The notes under the pieces were generated by a model. That model had not been told where the DNA came from. It saw nothing but the letters and a program-made list of their open reading frames with translations, and ran no database searches. The position numbers and the translations under genes are program-made. DNA of 64,000 bases from Variovorax boronicumulans NBRC 103145 (GTDB lineage: Bacteria > Pseudomonadota > Gammaproteobacteria > Burkholderiales > Burkholderiaceae_C). Within the stretch, counting starts at the first letter, position 1. Each line of letters begins with the position of its first letter. Location of the stretch: positions 1 through 64,000 of the forward strand of contig NZ_BCUS01000013.1 of assembly GCF_001591345.1 (NCBI RefSeq), read 5' to 3'. Shown piece by piece: positions 44,420 through 52,891 of the stretch.

Positions 44420-46396
44420 ATGAATGAAATCCGCAATGCCGCCGCCGAGCTCGCTCTTTTTCGCCGCCGTGTGGTGGTGGTCGGTTGCGCGGTGCTGTTC
44501 GGATTCGGACTGATCGGCGCGCGGCTGGTCTACCTGCAGGTGGTGCGCCATGAAACGCTGGCGGACCGGGCCGAGAGCAATCGCACCGCGATCGTCCCCG
44601 TGGTTCCCAACCGCGGGCAGATCCTGGACCGCAACGGCGTAGTGCTGGCGTCCAACTACGCCGCCTACACGCTGGAGATCACGCCGTCGAAGGTGGGCGA
44701 CATCGCCACGGTCGTCGACGAGCTGGGCGAGCTGCTCGAAGTGACGCCCAGGGACCGCCGCCGCTTCCAGCGCCTGCGCGAGGATTCGCGCAGCTTCGAC
44801 TCCCTGCCCATCCGCACCCGCCTGAGCGATGAAGAGGTGGCGCGCTTCGCGGCGCAGCGCTACCGCTTCCCCGGCGTGGAAATCAGGGCGCGGCTGTTTC
44901 GCACCTACCCGCACGGCGAGGTGGGCGCGCACGTGATCGGCTACATCGGGCGCATCAACCAGCGCGAGAAGACCGCGATGGACGACTGGGAGGAAGACGA
45001 GCGCGCCAACTACCGGGGCACCGACTACATCGGCAAGGTCGGCATCGAGCAGAGCTACGAAAAGGCGCTGCACGGCCAGACCGGCGTGGAGCAGATGGAA
45101 ACCTCGGCCGGCGGGCACGCGGTGCGCCGCCTGTCGCGCCATCCCGCCAGGCCGGGGCAGACGGTGATGCTGTCGCTCGACATCAAGCTGCAGAAGCTCG
45201 TGGAAGACATGTTCGGCGAGCGCCGGGGCGCGCTGGTCGCCATCGACCCCAAGACCGGCGAGGTGCTGGCCTTCGTGAGCAAGCCCACGTTCGACCCCAA
45301 CCTGTTCGTCGAGGGCATCGACACCGAGAACTGGAAGGCGCTGACCGAGTCGCCCGACAACCCGCTGCTGAACCGCGCGCTGCGCGGCACCTACCCGCCG
45401 GGCTCCACCTACAAGCCCTTCATGGCGATGGCGGCGCTGCAGACCGGCAAGCGCAGCGCCGACAAGGTGGAGAACGACCCGGGCTTCTACAACTTCGGCG
45501 GGCGCACCTTCCGCAGCCACCGGGGCGGGCTTGGCGGTGTCGACATGCACCGCGCCATCCAGTTTTCAAGCAACACGTATTTCTATTCGCTGGCCGCCGA
45601 GATGGGCGTGGACCTGATCCACGACTTCATGGCGCCCCTGGGCTTCGGGCAGTTCACCGGCATCGACCTGCAGGGCGAGTCGCGCGGCGTGCTGCCCAGC
45701 AGGGCGTGGAAGCGCGCGGCCTACCGGCGCGCCGACATGAAGACCTGGCACCCGGGCGAGACGATTTCGCTGGGCATCGGCCAGGGCTACAACAGCTTCA
45801 CGATGCTACAGCTGGCCTCGGCCAACGCCACGCTGGCCAACGGCGGCGTGCGCTACCAGCCGCACCTGGTGCGGGCCATCCGCGACACGGCGACCGGCGA
45901 GGTGGTGCGGCAGGTCCAACCGCCGGCCCAGGACCTGGGCTATGCGCGCAAGCACGTCGAGGTGGTGCGCGACGCGATGGTGGCGGTCACCAAGGGCGGC
46001 ACCGGCACGCGCGTGTTCGCGGGCGCCGCGTACACCTCGGCCGGCAAGACCGGCACCTCGCAGGCCGTGGGCCTGAGCGCGAAGGCGCGCGCGAGCGGCA
46101 AGGCCCTGGAGGCGCGCCAGCGCGACCACGCGCTGTACATGGCGTTCGCCCCGGCCGAAGACCCGACCATCGCGGTGGCCGCGATCGTCGAGAACGCGGG
46201 CTTCGGCGCGGCGCACGCGGCGCCGATCGTCCGGCGGGTGTTCGACTACTGGATTGCGGGGCAGTACCCGAACGACGCCGACATGGCGGCGGTCCAGGTG
46301 GGGAAGGCCGGCGCGCCCATCGGCCAACCGCTGGTGGCCAGCGAGGTGCCGGTGCTGGACGATGGTGCGCAGGGGGATGAGGCTGGGGTGCTTTGA
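44420..46396 (+). CDS. mrdA: Penicillin-binding protein 2 (elongation transpeptidase)
   Basis: Class B penicillin-binding protein of 658 aa. One N-terminal membrane anchor (residues ~17-40) is followed by a dimerisation domain and the transpeptidase domain with Ser329-x-x-Lys332 (PGSTYKPF), Ser383-Ser384-Asn385 and Lys543-Thr-Gly-Thr. It cross-links peptidoglycan during rod elongation. In most Burkholderiales mrdA follows mreBCD and precedes rodA; here none of these is adjacent, so this may be a second PBP2 copy. A GC hairpin follows it. Confidence 0.92.
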   Translation: MNEIRNAAAELALFRRRVVVVGCAVLFGFGLIGARLVYLQVVRHETLADRAESNRTAIVPVVPNRGQILDRNGVVLASNYAAYTLEITPSKVGDIATVVDELGELLEVTPRDRRRFQRLREDSRSFDSLPIRTRLSDEEVARFAAQRYRFPGVEIRARLFRTYPHGEVGAHVIGYIGRINQREKTAMDDWEEDERANYRGTDYIGKVGIEQSYEKALHGQTGVEQMETSAGGHAVRRLSRHPARPGQTVMLSLDIKLQKLVEDMFGERRGALVAIDPKTGEVLAFVSKPTFDPNLFVEGIDTENWKALTESPDNPLLNRALRGTYPPGSTYKPFMAMAALQTGKRSADKVENDPGFYNFGGRTFRSHRGGLGGVDMHRAIQFSSNTYFYSLAAEMGVDLIHDFMAPLGFGQFTGIDLQGESRGVLPSRAWKRAAYRRADMKTWHPGETISLGIGQGYNSFTMLQLASANATLANGGVRYQPHLVRAIRDTATGEVVRQVQPPAQDLGYARKHVEVVRDAMVAVTKGGTGTRVFAGAAYTSAGKTGTSQAVGLSAKARASGKALEARQRDHALYMAFAPAEDPTIAVAAIVENAGFGAAHAAPIVRRVFDYWIAGQYPNDADMAAVQVGKAGAPIGQPLVASEVPVLDDGAQGDEAGVL

Positions 46397-46420
46397 GGGG
46401 GCGGGGCGGATGCGCCCCCT
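46396..46420 (+). terminator. GC-rich hairpin after mrdA
   Basis: AGGGGGCG (46396-46403) and CGCCCCCT (46413-46420) make a perfect 8-bp stem with a 9-nt loop beginning at the mrdA stop codon. There is no T-tract, so it is a weak intrinsic terminator at best. Confidence 0.45.
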
Positions 46421-46523
46421 TGCGGATGGCAAGCCACCACGCCGGCTGCAGCTCGCACGCGGCCGGGCGAAAATCTCCTGATCCCAAGTCCGCCTTCTCC
46501 CTCGACCCGATCTTCGAACGCCC

Positions 46524-48911
46524 GTGACCTCCACCGACCTCCAGGGCTTCATCCTCACGCGCCACTGGCGTGATGCACCGACCGGCACGGAGATCGAGTA
46601 CTGGCTGGCCACCGAGGCGGGGCCGAGGAAAGTGGTGCTGACTTCCCGCAGCAGCGTCGCTTTCGTCGCCTCCCGGCACAGGGCGGCTGTGGAAGCCCAC
46701 CTCGCGGCCCTGCCGGGCGTGCAGTTGCGTGAGCTCGAGCTCCAGAGTTTCCAGCAGGAAGCCGTCCTCGGCGTCTATGCGACGCACTTCCGCCAGATCG
46801 GCCGGTTGGCGCGCGCCCTGCAGGCGCAGGGCATTCCCTTGCTCGAAGCCGACGTGCGCCCGCACGACCGCTACCTGATGGAGCGCTTCATCACCGCTGG
46901 CGTGCGGGTGGAAGGAGGGCGGGCGGAGCACGGCACGCTCGTCGACTGCAAGCTCAGCCCCGCGCCCGAATTCCGGCCGGTGCTCAAGGTCGTGTCGCTG
47001 GACATCGAGACGAGCCAGCATGAAGGGCTCTACTCCATTGCGCTGGACGGCACGGCGGAGCGCGTCGTCTTCATGCTCGGCGATCCGTCGCCTGAGCCGG
47101 GCGACCCCATGGATTTCTCGCTCGTCTACTGCCCGACCCGCAAGGCGATGATCGAGCAGCTCAACGACTGGTTCGAGCGCAACGATCCCGATGTCCTCAT
47201 CGGCTGGAACGTGGTCCAGTTCGACCTGCGCGTGCTGCAGAAGACCGCCAACGACTGCGGTGTGCCGCTGCTGCTGGGGCGGGAGCGCCGGCCCATCGAG
47301 TGGCGCACGCACCCGGGCAAGCAGGGCTACCTGTTCGCGCCCACGCCGGGGCGGATCGTCCTCGATGGCATCGAGGCGCTCCGGGCCGCGGTGTGGAGCT
47401 TTCCGTCGTTCAGCCTCGAGAACGTCTCGCAGACGCTGCTGGGCGAAGGCAAGGCCATCGGCGACGAGTACGACAAGATGGCGGAGATCGAGCGGCGCTA
47501 CCAGCACGACAAGCCCGCGCTCGCGCTGTACAACATCCGCGACTGCGAGCTGGTCCTGCGCATCTTCGACAAGGCGAAGCTGTTGCAGTTCATGATGGAG
47601 CGTGCCCAGGTCACCGGCCTGCAGGCCGACCACTTCGGCGGCTCCATTGCCGCGTTCAGCCACCACTACCTGCCGCGGATGCACCGCCTGGGCTACGTGG
47701 CGCCGAACGTGGGCGAGATCGCGAGCAAGGCCTATCCGGGCGGCTACGTGATGGACTCGAAGCCGGGCTTCTACGACTCCGTCGTGGTGCTGGACTACAA
47801 GAGCCTCTACCCCTCGATCATCCGCACCTTCCTGGTCGATCCGGTGGGCCTCGTCGAAGGTTTGAACGCCGCCGATGCGACCGGGCTCATCCACGGACCG
47901 CAGGAGACCGTCTTCTCGCGCGACAGGCACTGCCTGCCGCAGATCGTGACCACGCTGTGGCACGCGCGGGACGAAGCCAAGCGGGCGAAGAACGAGCCGC
48001 TGTCGCAGGCGCTGAAGCTGCTCATGAACTCATTCGCCGGCGTGCTGGGCGCGTCCGAGTGCCGCTTCTTCAACCCGAAGCTGGTGTCCGCCGTGACCCT
48101 GCGCGGGCACGAGATGATGAAGCTCACGCGCGAGTTCGTGGAGCAGCGGGGCTACGAGGCGATCTATGGCGACACCGACTCGATCTTCATCTGGCTCCGG
48201 CGCACCCATACCAACGAGGAGGCGCATGCCGTCGCGGCTCGCTTGGCGGGCGACATCAACGACTGGTGGGCGCGCACGCTGCGCGAGGAACAGGGCCTGC
48301 AGAGCTTTCTCGAGATCGAGGTCGACACGCACTACAAGAAGTTCTTCATGCCCACCATCCGCGGCTCGGAGGTGGGCAGCAAGAAGCGCTACGCCGGACT
48401 CAGCGTGGATACCGCGGGCAACGAGGAGATGGTGTATCGCGGCCTCGAGATGGCGCGCAGCGACTGGACCCCGCTGGCGCGCCAGTTCCAGGAGGGCCTG
48501 CTGTCACGCATCTTCCAGGGTGAGCCCTACAAGGCCTTCGTGACCGACTATGCGAAGGCGACGCTGGCGGGCGCCAAGGACGACCTGCTCATCTACCGCA
48601 AGCGCCTGCGCCACCGGCTCGACGACTACCTGGTCAACGTGCCGCCGCAGGTGCGGGCCGCGCGCATCGCCGACGAGCACAACGTCCGGGTCGGCCGGAC
48701 CCAGCAGTACCAGAAGGGCGGCTGGATCCAGTACGTCATGACCCGCAACGGGCCGGAGCCGCTGGAAACCCGCCATTCGCGCATCGACTACGAGCACTAC
48801 CTCACCCGGCAACTGCAGCCGATCGCCGACGCCATTCTTCAGCCCATGGGAGACAGCTTCGCGGCCTTGACGACGTCGCAGCGCGAGCTCTTCGAGCCAG
48901 GATCGCCGTGA
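46524..48911 (+). CDS. polB: DNA polymerase II (family B)
   Basis: Family B DNA polymerase of 795 aa, the length of E. coli Pol II. The proofreading exonuclease has SLDIETS (Exo I) and NVVQFDLRVL (Exo II). The polymerase motifs are VLDYKSLYPSII (A), KLLMNSFAGVLGA (B) and IYGDTDSIF (C, catalytic aspartates). Pol II works in translesion synthesis and replication restart, and is usually SOS-induced. The GTG at 46524 is used; no obvious LexA box is seen in the 103 nt after the hairpin. Confidence 0.95.
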   Translation: MTSTDLQGFILTRHWRDAPTGTEIEYWLATEAGPRKVVLTSRSSVAFVASRHRAAVEAHLAALPGVQLRELELQSFQQEAVLGVYATHFRQIGRLARALQAQGIPLLEADVRPHDRYLMERFITAGVRVEGGRAEHGTLVDCKLSPAPEFRPVLKVVSLDIETSQHEGLYSIALDGTAERVVFMLGDPSPEPGDPMDFSLVYCPTRKAMIEQLNDWFERNDPDVLIGWNVVQFDLRVLQKTANDCGVPLLLGRERRPIEWRTHPGKQGYLFAPTPGRIVLDGIEALRAAVWSFPSFSLENVSQTLLGEGKAIGDEYDKMAEIERRYQHDKPALALYNIRDCELVLRIFDKAKLLQFMMERAQVTGLQADHFGGSIAAFSHHYLPRMHRLGYVAPNVGEIASKAYPGGYVMDSKPGFYDSVVVLDYKSLYPSIIRTFLVDPVGLVEGLNAADATGLIHGPQETVFSRDRHCLPQIVTTLWHARDEAKRAKNEPLSQALKLLMNSFAGVLGASECRFFNPKLVSAVTLRGHEMMKLTREFVEQRGYEAIYGDTDSIFIWLRRTHTNEEAHAVAARLAGDINDWWARTLREEQGLQSFLEIEVDTHYKKFFMPTIRGSEVGSKKRYAGLSVDTAGNEEMVYRGLEMARSDWTPLARQFQEGLLSRIFQGEPYKAFVTDYAKATLAGAKDDLLIYRKRLRHRLDDYLVNVPPQVRAARIADEHNVRVGRTQQYQKGGWIQYVMTRNGPEPLETRHSRIDYEHYLTRQLQPIADAILQPMGDSFAALTTSQRELFEPGSP

Positions 48912-48924
48912 AGCGACCGCAGGA

Positions 48925-49488
48925 TCAGGTGCCGGGTCGCGGGTCCTTGTCCGTGATGGACAGGTCGACCGGCACCCGCGTCTCGTGCCGGAGGTTCCCG
49001 GGCATCTCGAACACCACCGTGAGGTGCCCTTTGACGCGCTCGAAGGGCTTGTCCAGCTTCACGTAGAAGCCCCGCTGGCTGCTCAGGGCGTTGTCGTAGG
49101 TCCAGAGCGAAAAGTCCTGCAGCGACGGCGCACCGCCGTCGTCCTTCAGGCGCAGCTTTTCGTTCTTCTCGTTCGTCAGCACGTAGTCCTTGATCCGGTA
49201 GGTGGCGACGTCGGCGATGTCGTTGTTCGTGTTGACGATGTGGCCGTTGCGCTTGTATTCGTCGACCTTGGCCTTGGGCAGTGGGTAGTAAGTCAGCACG
49301 TCGAACGCGCTCGCCGGCTTTTTCCGGATCAGCGTCTGGTCGGAATTGATGACCATCACGTGCGCACCGAGTTGCGCGAGCAGCGCCCGCGCCTGGTTCG
49401 GGGTGTACGGCTGGCGCGGTGCGGCGTGGGCCTGGGAAGCGGGCAGGGCGAACAGGGTGGACAGGACCAGTGGCAGCAGTTTCTTCAT
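48925..49488 (-). CDS. Exported protein of unknown function
   Basis: Predicted periplasmic protein of 187 aa. The signal peptide MKKLLPLVLSTLFALPASQAHA ends near residue 22. The mature chain has an N-terminal helical part (ARALLAQLGAHVMVINSDQTL) and a beta-rich C-terminal half (LSSQRGFYVKLDKPFERVKGHLTVVFEMP). I recognise no family. ATG 49488 fits the signal. It is convergent with polB (13 nt apart) and lies downstream of the EF-G-like gene on the same strand. Confidence 0.8.
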   Translation of the reverse strand: MKKLLPLVLSTLFALPASQAHAAPRQPYTPNQARALLAQLGAHVMVINSDQTLIRKKPASAFDVLTYYPLPKAKVDEYKRNGHIVNTNNDIADVATYRIKDYVLTNEKNEKLRLKDDGGAPSLQDFSLWTYDNALSSQRGFYVKLDKPFERVKGHLTVVFEMPGNLRHETRVPVDLSITDKDPRPGT

Positions 49489-49561
49489 CGGGGAGCCCGT
49501 GCGGGACGAATGACGGATGCCGACCATTAGGCCATGGCAGCGTCATGCTCCCGGTGGGCTT

Positions 49562-51622
49562 CTAGTCGTCGTCGCGCACCCGGTACTGCCCCATCAGCGT
49601 GCGCTGCACGGTCGGCGGCACGGCCTCGTAATGCGACAGCGCGATGGTGTAGCGCCCCTGGCCGCTGGTCATCGCATTGAGGCGCGACTGGTAGTTGGCC
49701 AGCTCGACCTCGGGCACCTGTCCGCCGATGGCCACCGTGCCGGCCCCCAGGCCCGACGTGCCGGTGACCAGGCCGCGCCGCGACGACAGGTCGCTCGTGA
49801 CGTCGCCGACCGAATGTTCGGGCACGGCGATCTCGATCTGCACGATCGGCTCGAGCACGGCCGGTTGCGCCTCGCGGATCGCCGCCATGAAGGCCTTGCG
49901 GCCGGCGGTCGCGAAGGCGATGTCCTTGCTGTCCACGCTGTGGTGCTTGCCGTCGTAGACCACCACGCGCACGTCGACCACGGGGTAGCCGGCGATCGCG
50001 CCGTAGGCCAGCACCTCGCGCACGCCTTTCTCGACCGCGGGGATGAACTGGTTCGGAATGGCGCCGCCCCGGACTTCGTCCGCGAACTCGAAACCCGCGC
50101 CGCGCGCCAGCGGTTCGATGCGCAGGAAGACTTCGGCGAACTGGCCGGCGCCGCCGGTCTGCTTCTTGTGGCGGTGGTGGCCCTCGGCCGGCGCGGTCAC
50201 GGTCTCGCGGTAGGCGATGCGTGGCGGCCGCGTCTGGACCTCGAAGCGGTACACCTCGCGCAGGCGCTCGAGCACGAGGCGCAGGTGCAGCTCGCCGAGG
50301 CCGTAGAGCACCGTCTCGTTGGTCGCGGCCACATGTTCGATGCGCAGGCACGGGTCTTCGGCCGCGAGCTTGCCGAGGATTTCCCAGGCGCGCTGCTCGT
50401 CGCCGTGGCGCTTGGGCTCCACGGCCAGGCCGTACACCGGCACCGGGAACGGCAGCGGCGCGAGATGCACATGGCTGTCTTCGGCCGCGTCGTGCAGCAC
50501 GGCATCGAAATGGATCTCGTCGACCTTGGCCACCGCCACGATGTCGCCCGGCACCGCGTGCGACACCTCGACATGGTCCTTGCCCTGGAGCATGAACAGG
50601 TGCCCGACCTTGAACGGCTTGCGGCCGTCGCCGATGTAGAGAAGGCTGTCGCGCGTGACCGTGCCCTGGTGCACGCGGAAGATGCCCATCTTGCCGACAT
50701 AGGGGTCGATCGTGACCTTGAACACATGCGCCAGCACGTGCAGCGACGGGTCGGGCCGGGGCTGCATGGGCTGGGCCTGCGCGCCCTCGCCGACGAGGAA
50801 CTCCGGCGGGTTGGCCTCGGTCGGGTCGGGCAGGAGCTTGACGATCACGTCCAGCAGCTCGGCCACGCCGGCGCCGCTGCGCGACGAGGTGAAGCACACC
50901 GGAATCAGATGACCTTCGCGCAGCGCCTGCTCCAGCGGCGCGTGCAGCTCCGACGGGTCCACGTCGCCTTCTTCGAGGTAGCGATCGACGAAGGCCGCGT
51001 CGACCTCGACCACCTGTTCCACCAGCGCACGGTGCGCTGCTTCGACGGGGCCGAAGTCGGAGCGTCCGAAGCGGTTGAAGAAGCAGTCGATCACCTGCCG
51101 GTTGACCCCGTCGGGCACGTTCAGCGGCAGGCATTCGCGGCCGAAGGTGGCCTGGATGTCGGCCAGCAGGCCCGCCAGCGAGACGCCCTGCGAGTCGATC
51201 TTGTTGACGATGATCATGCGGGCCAGGTGGCGCGAGGCCGCGTAGTCCATCATGCGCACCGCCATCGGCTCGATGCCGGTGGCGGCATTGATGACCACCG
51301 CCACCGTTTCGACCGCCTCCAGCGCCGGCAGGCTCTGGCCGAGAAAGTCGGGGCCGCCGGGCGTGTCGATGAGGTGGATGCGCGTGGCGGCGTGCGTGAG
51401 GTGCATCACCGAGGCGTTGAGCGAATGCAGCATGCGGCGCTCGAGCGGGTCGTGGTCGCTGACGGTGCTGCCGCGCTCGACGCTGCCGCACGCGCCGACG
51501 GCGCCCGCCTTGAACAACAGGGCCTCGGCCAGGGAGGTCTTGCCAGCGGCCGCCGCGCCCACCAGCGCCAGCGTTCGCACTGCTTCCATTTCGGCCGCGA
51601 GGCCGTTCGATCGGCTTGGCAT
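49562..51622 (-). CDS. Elongation factor G-like GTPase (EF-G2 type)
   Basis: Translation-factor GTPase of 686 aa. G1 is GAAAAGKTSLAEALL near residue 22, G3 DTPGGPDF, G4 NKID, and domains II-V of EF-G follow (GGAGQFAEVFLRIEP, RRGLVTGTSGLG). The G1 loop and diverged sequence place it in the EF-G-like paralogue group rather than as the main fusA, which normally sits in the str operon with rpsL, rpsG and tuf. AGGAG lies 8 nt before the chosen ATG. Its role (ribosome recycling or none) is unclear. Confidence 0.88.
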   Translation of the reverse strand: MPSRSNGLAAEMEAVRTLALVGAAAAGKTSLAEALLFKAGAVGACGSVERGSTVSDHDPLERRMLHSLNASVMHLTHAATRIHLIDTPGGPDFLGQSLPALEAVETVAVVINAATGIEPMAVRMMDYAASRHLARMIIVNKIDSQGVSLAGLLADIQATFGRECLPLNVPDGVNRQVIDCFFNRFGRSDFGPVEAAHRALVEQVVEVDAAFVDRYLEEGDVDPSELHAPLEQALREGHLIPVCFTSSRSGAGVAELLDVIVKLLPDPTEANPPEFLVGEGAQAQPMQPRPDPSLHVLAHVFKVTIDPYVGKMGIFRVHQGTVTRDSLLYIGDGRKPFKVGHLFMLQGKDHVEVSHAVPGDIVAVAKVDEIHFDAVLHDAAEDSHVHLAPLPFPVPVYGLAVEPKRHGDEQRAWEILGKLAAEDPCLRIEHVAATNETVLYGLGELHLRLVLERLREVYRFEVQTRPPRIAYRETVTAPAEGHHRHKKQTGGAGQFAEVFLRIEPLARGAGFEFADEVRGGAIPNQFIPAVEKGVREVLAYGAIAGYPVVDVRVVVYDGKHHSVDSKDIAFATAGRKAFMAAIREAQPAVLEPIVQIEIAVPEHSVGDVTSDLSSRRGLVTGTSGLGAGTVAIGGQVPEVELANYQSRLNAMTSGQGRYTIALSHYEAVPPTVQRTLMGQYRVRDDD

Positions 51623-51756
51623 GGCGGGACTCCTTTGCGCGTCCGCAAGGCCGGCCCGGCGGCCCGCAAGGGCTCGGGTGCTGCGCATCGACGCCGGGGC
51701 AGCGTACGGGATTGACCGTGCCGATGCAAGCCGGGGAGGGCGCGCCGGTCAGCCGC

Positions 51757-52221
51757 TCAGGGCTCCTGCGGCGCGGTGCCTTCGGATGGCGGCCGGTCGG
51801 CGGGCAACCTGCCCAGCCGCGACGAGGTCGCGCGCTCCGTGCGGATCTTTCGCAGCGTGTTCGTCAACGCCTGCGGGCTCGTGTTGAGCTGCCTCGCCGC
51901 CTTGGCCGGGCGCATGCCCTCGACCAGCACCAGCCGCGCGGCGGCGAGGGACGGGGTGGCCTGCAGGTGCAGCAGCTCGGCCACCTGCCAGAACTCGGCC
52001 GAGGTGAAGGTACCGAGGTCCGGCGGCAACGAGCGCGAAGGAACGGCCTGGCGTTTCTCGAAAACGCAGTGAGGCGCCGGGTCCATCTGCCCGACCCGCG
52101 CGACCAGGGCCTCGAGGTAGGCCTGCGTGGCGGGGGTGTTGGAAACCCAGTTCGAATGGATGACCAGCTTCGTCCCGTCGTCGGGGAACGTGTGCTCCCA
52201 GCTGACCCTCAACTCCGTCAT
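51757..52221 (-). CDS. TrfB/KorA-like DNA-binding protein
   Basis: Protein of 154 aa. Residues ~73-130 (FTSAEFWQVAELLHLQA..., AARLVLVEGMRPAKAARQLNTSPQALTNTLRKIR) closely follow the helix-turn-helix of the plasmid repressor KorA/TrfB, in which an alpha-helical scaffold precedes the HTH. The N-terminal ~70 residues are unrelated and unrecognised. It is alone, with a 10-bp palindrome TGTCGCGACA 70-80 nt upstream. Likely a transcriptional regulator of unknown target; no plasmid genes are nearby. Confidence 0.7.
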   Translation of the reverse strand: MTELRVSWEHTFPDDGTKLVIHSNWVSNTPATQAYLEALVARVGQMDPAPHCVFEKRQAVPSRSLPPDLGTFTSAEFWQVAELLHLQATPSLAAARLVLVEGMRPAKAARQLNTSPQALTNTLRKIRTERATSSRLGRLPADRPPSEGTAPQEP

Positions 52222-52290
52222 GGCTGGCTGCGGAACGAGCGCATCGTGGGGCGGCTCGTTTCCATGTGATTTTTTTGCATTCGTGCAGTA

Positions 52291-52300
52291 TGTCGCGACA
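52291..52300. promoter_or_regulatory. Palindrome TGTCGCGACA, possible operator
   Basis: A perfect 10-bp palindrome about 70 nt upstream of the KorA-like gene, within an AT-rich patch. Autoregulation by the encoded protein is the natural guess; the plasmid KorA site (TTTAGCTAAA) is different. Confidence 0.4.
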
Positions 52301-52513
52301 ACTCGCGCATTCTTTTGTCGATGTCGCCAGTGTGACCGATGAAGGTGGGTTTTATCCCGGGTTTTCGGTGTAGGCGAATGGAAAGGTGGGCTGCCTCGCG
52401 ACGATGTGGCACGCGATGCCCAGCGTCACCGGAGGCGAGCCAAGAAGGGCGCACGACCACGCGCCGCGCGCGGCCGGCGCGGCGGGGGCTGTCTTTCTTG
52501 CGGTCTGCCCGCC

Positions 52514-52723
52514 CTAGGCCGATGTGGCCGATGGCTGGGCGGATGCGGCCTGCGGTTGTTCCTGCGAGGTGTGGACCGGCGCGGGGGGGCCGCAGTCGTC
52601 CGGCATCTTGCGCGAGGTGCCTCTCACGAGGTGGCGGGGCACGTGGTGTGTCTTGATGAAAAGCGCCAGCGCCTCGCTGCGCGCGGGCTCGGAGACCGGT
52701 AGAAACATGTGCAAAGCGCTCAT
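52514..52723 (-). CDS. Possible small hypothetical protein
   Basis: A 69-aa frame beginning MSALHMFLPVSEPARSEALA and ending in a proline/glutamine-rich tail. The first 35 residues look protein-like (LFIKTHHVPRHLVRG), but there is no family match I can name. ATG at 52723 has no strong ribosome-binding site. Kept as a low-confidence candidate because the region is otherwise empty. Confidence 0.3.
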   Translation of the reverse strand: MSALHMFLPVSEPARSEALALFIKTHHVPRHLVRGTSRKMPDDCGPPAPVHTSQEQPQAASAQPSATSA

Positions 52724-52891
52724 GGTGTCGTTCCGTCGATGCCAGGCAGGAAGGCGGCGCACCCGCTTGTGCCGGGTGGCTGGCGACCCCTGGCATGGCC
52801 GCCCGGCAGGCATTATGGGCGCTTGAATCAACCCCGTTAACACCGATGTTTTCGGGCGCCCGCGGTGCCGATGCCCAGACGCCCCGGCCTG

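Larger units (their letters stand above)
52222..52891. other. 670-bp weakly coding stretch between the KorA-like and porin genes
   Basis: Contains an AT-richer patch at about 52260-52365 that probably holds the promoter of the KorA-like gene, the palindrome at 52291-52300, and a small minus-strand frame at 52514-52723. The rest of the longer frames on either strand are arginine-rich shadows. No RNA gene or mobile element was recognised. Confidence 0.5.

Noticed and set aside
46396-46420. Strong intrinsic terminator after mrdA
   Set aside because: The stem is perfect but no T-tract follows, so it is listed only as a weak candidate.
52339-52656. Plus-strand 105-aa frame in the weakly coding stretch
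   Set aside because: Arg-rich, low-complexity composition typical of a high-GC shadow frame; no protein pattern.
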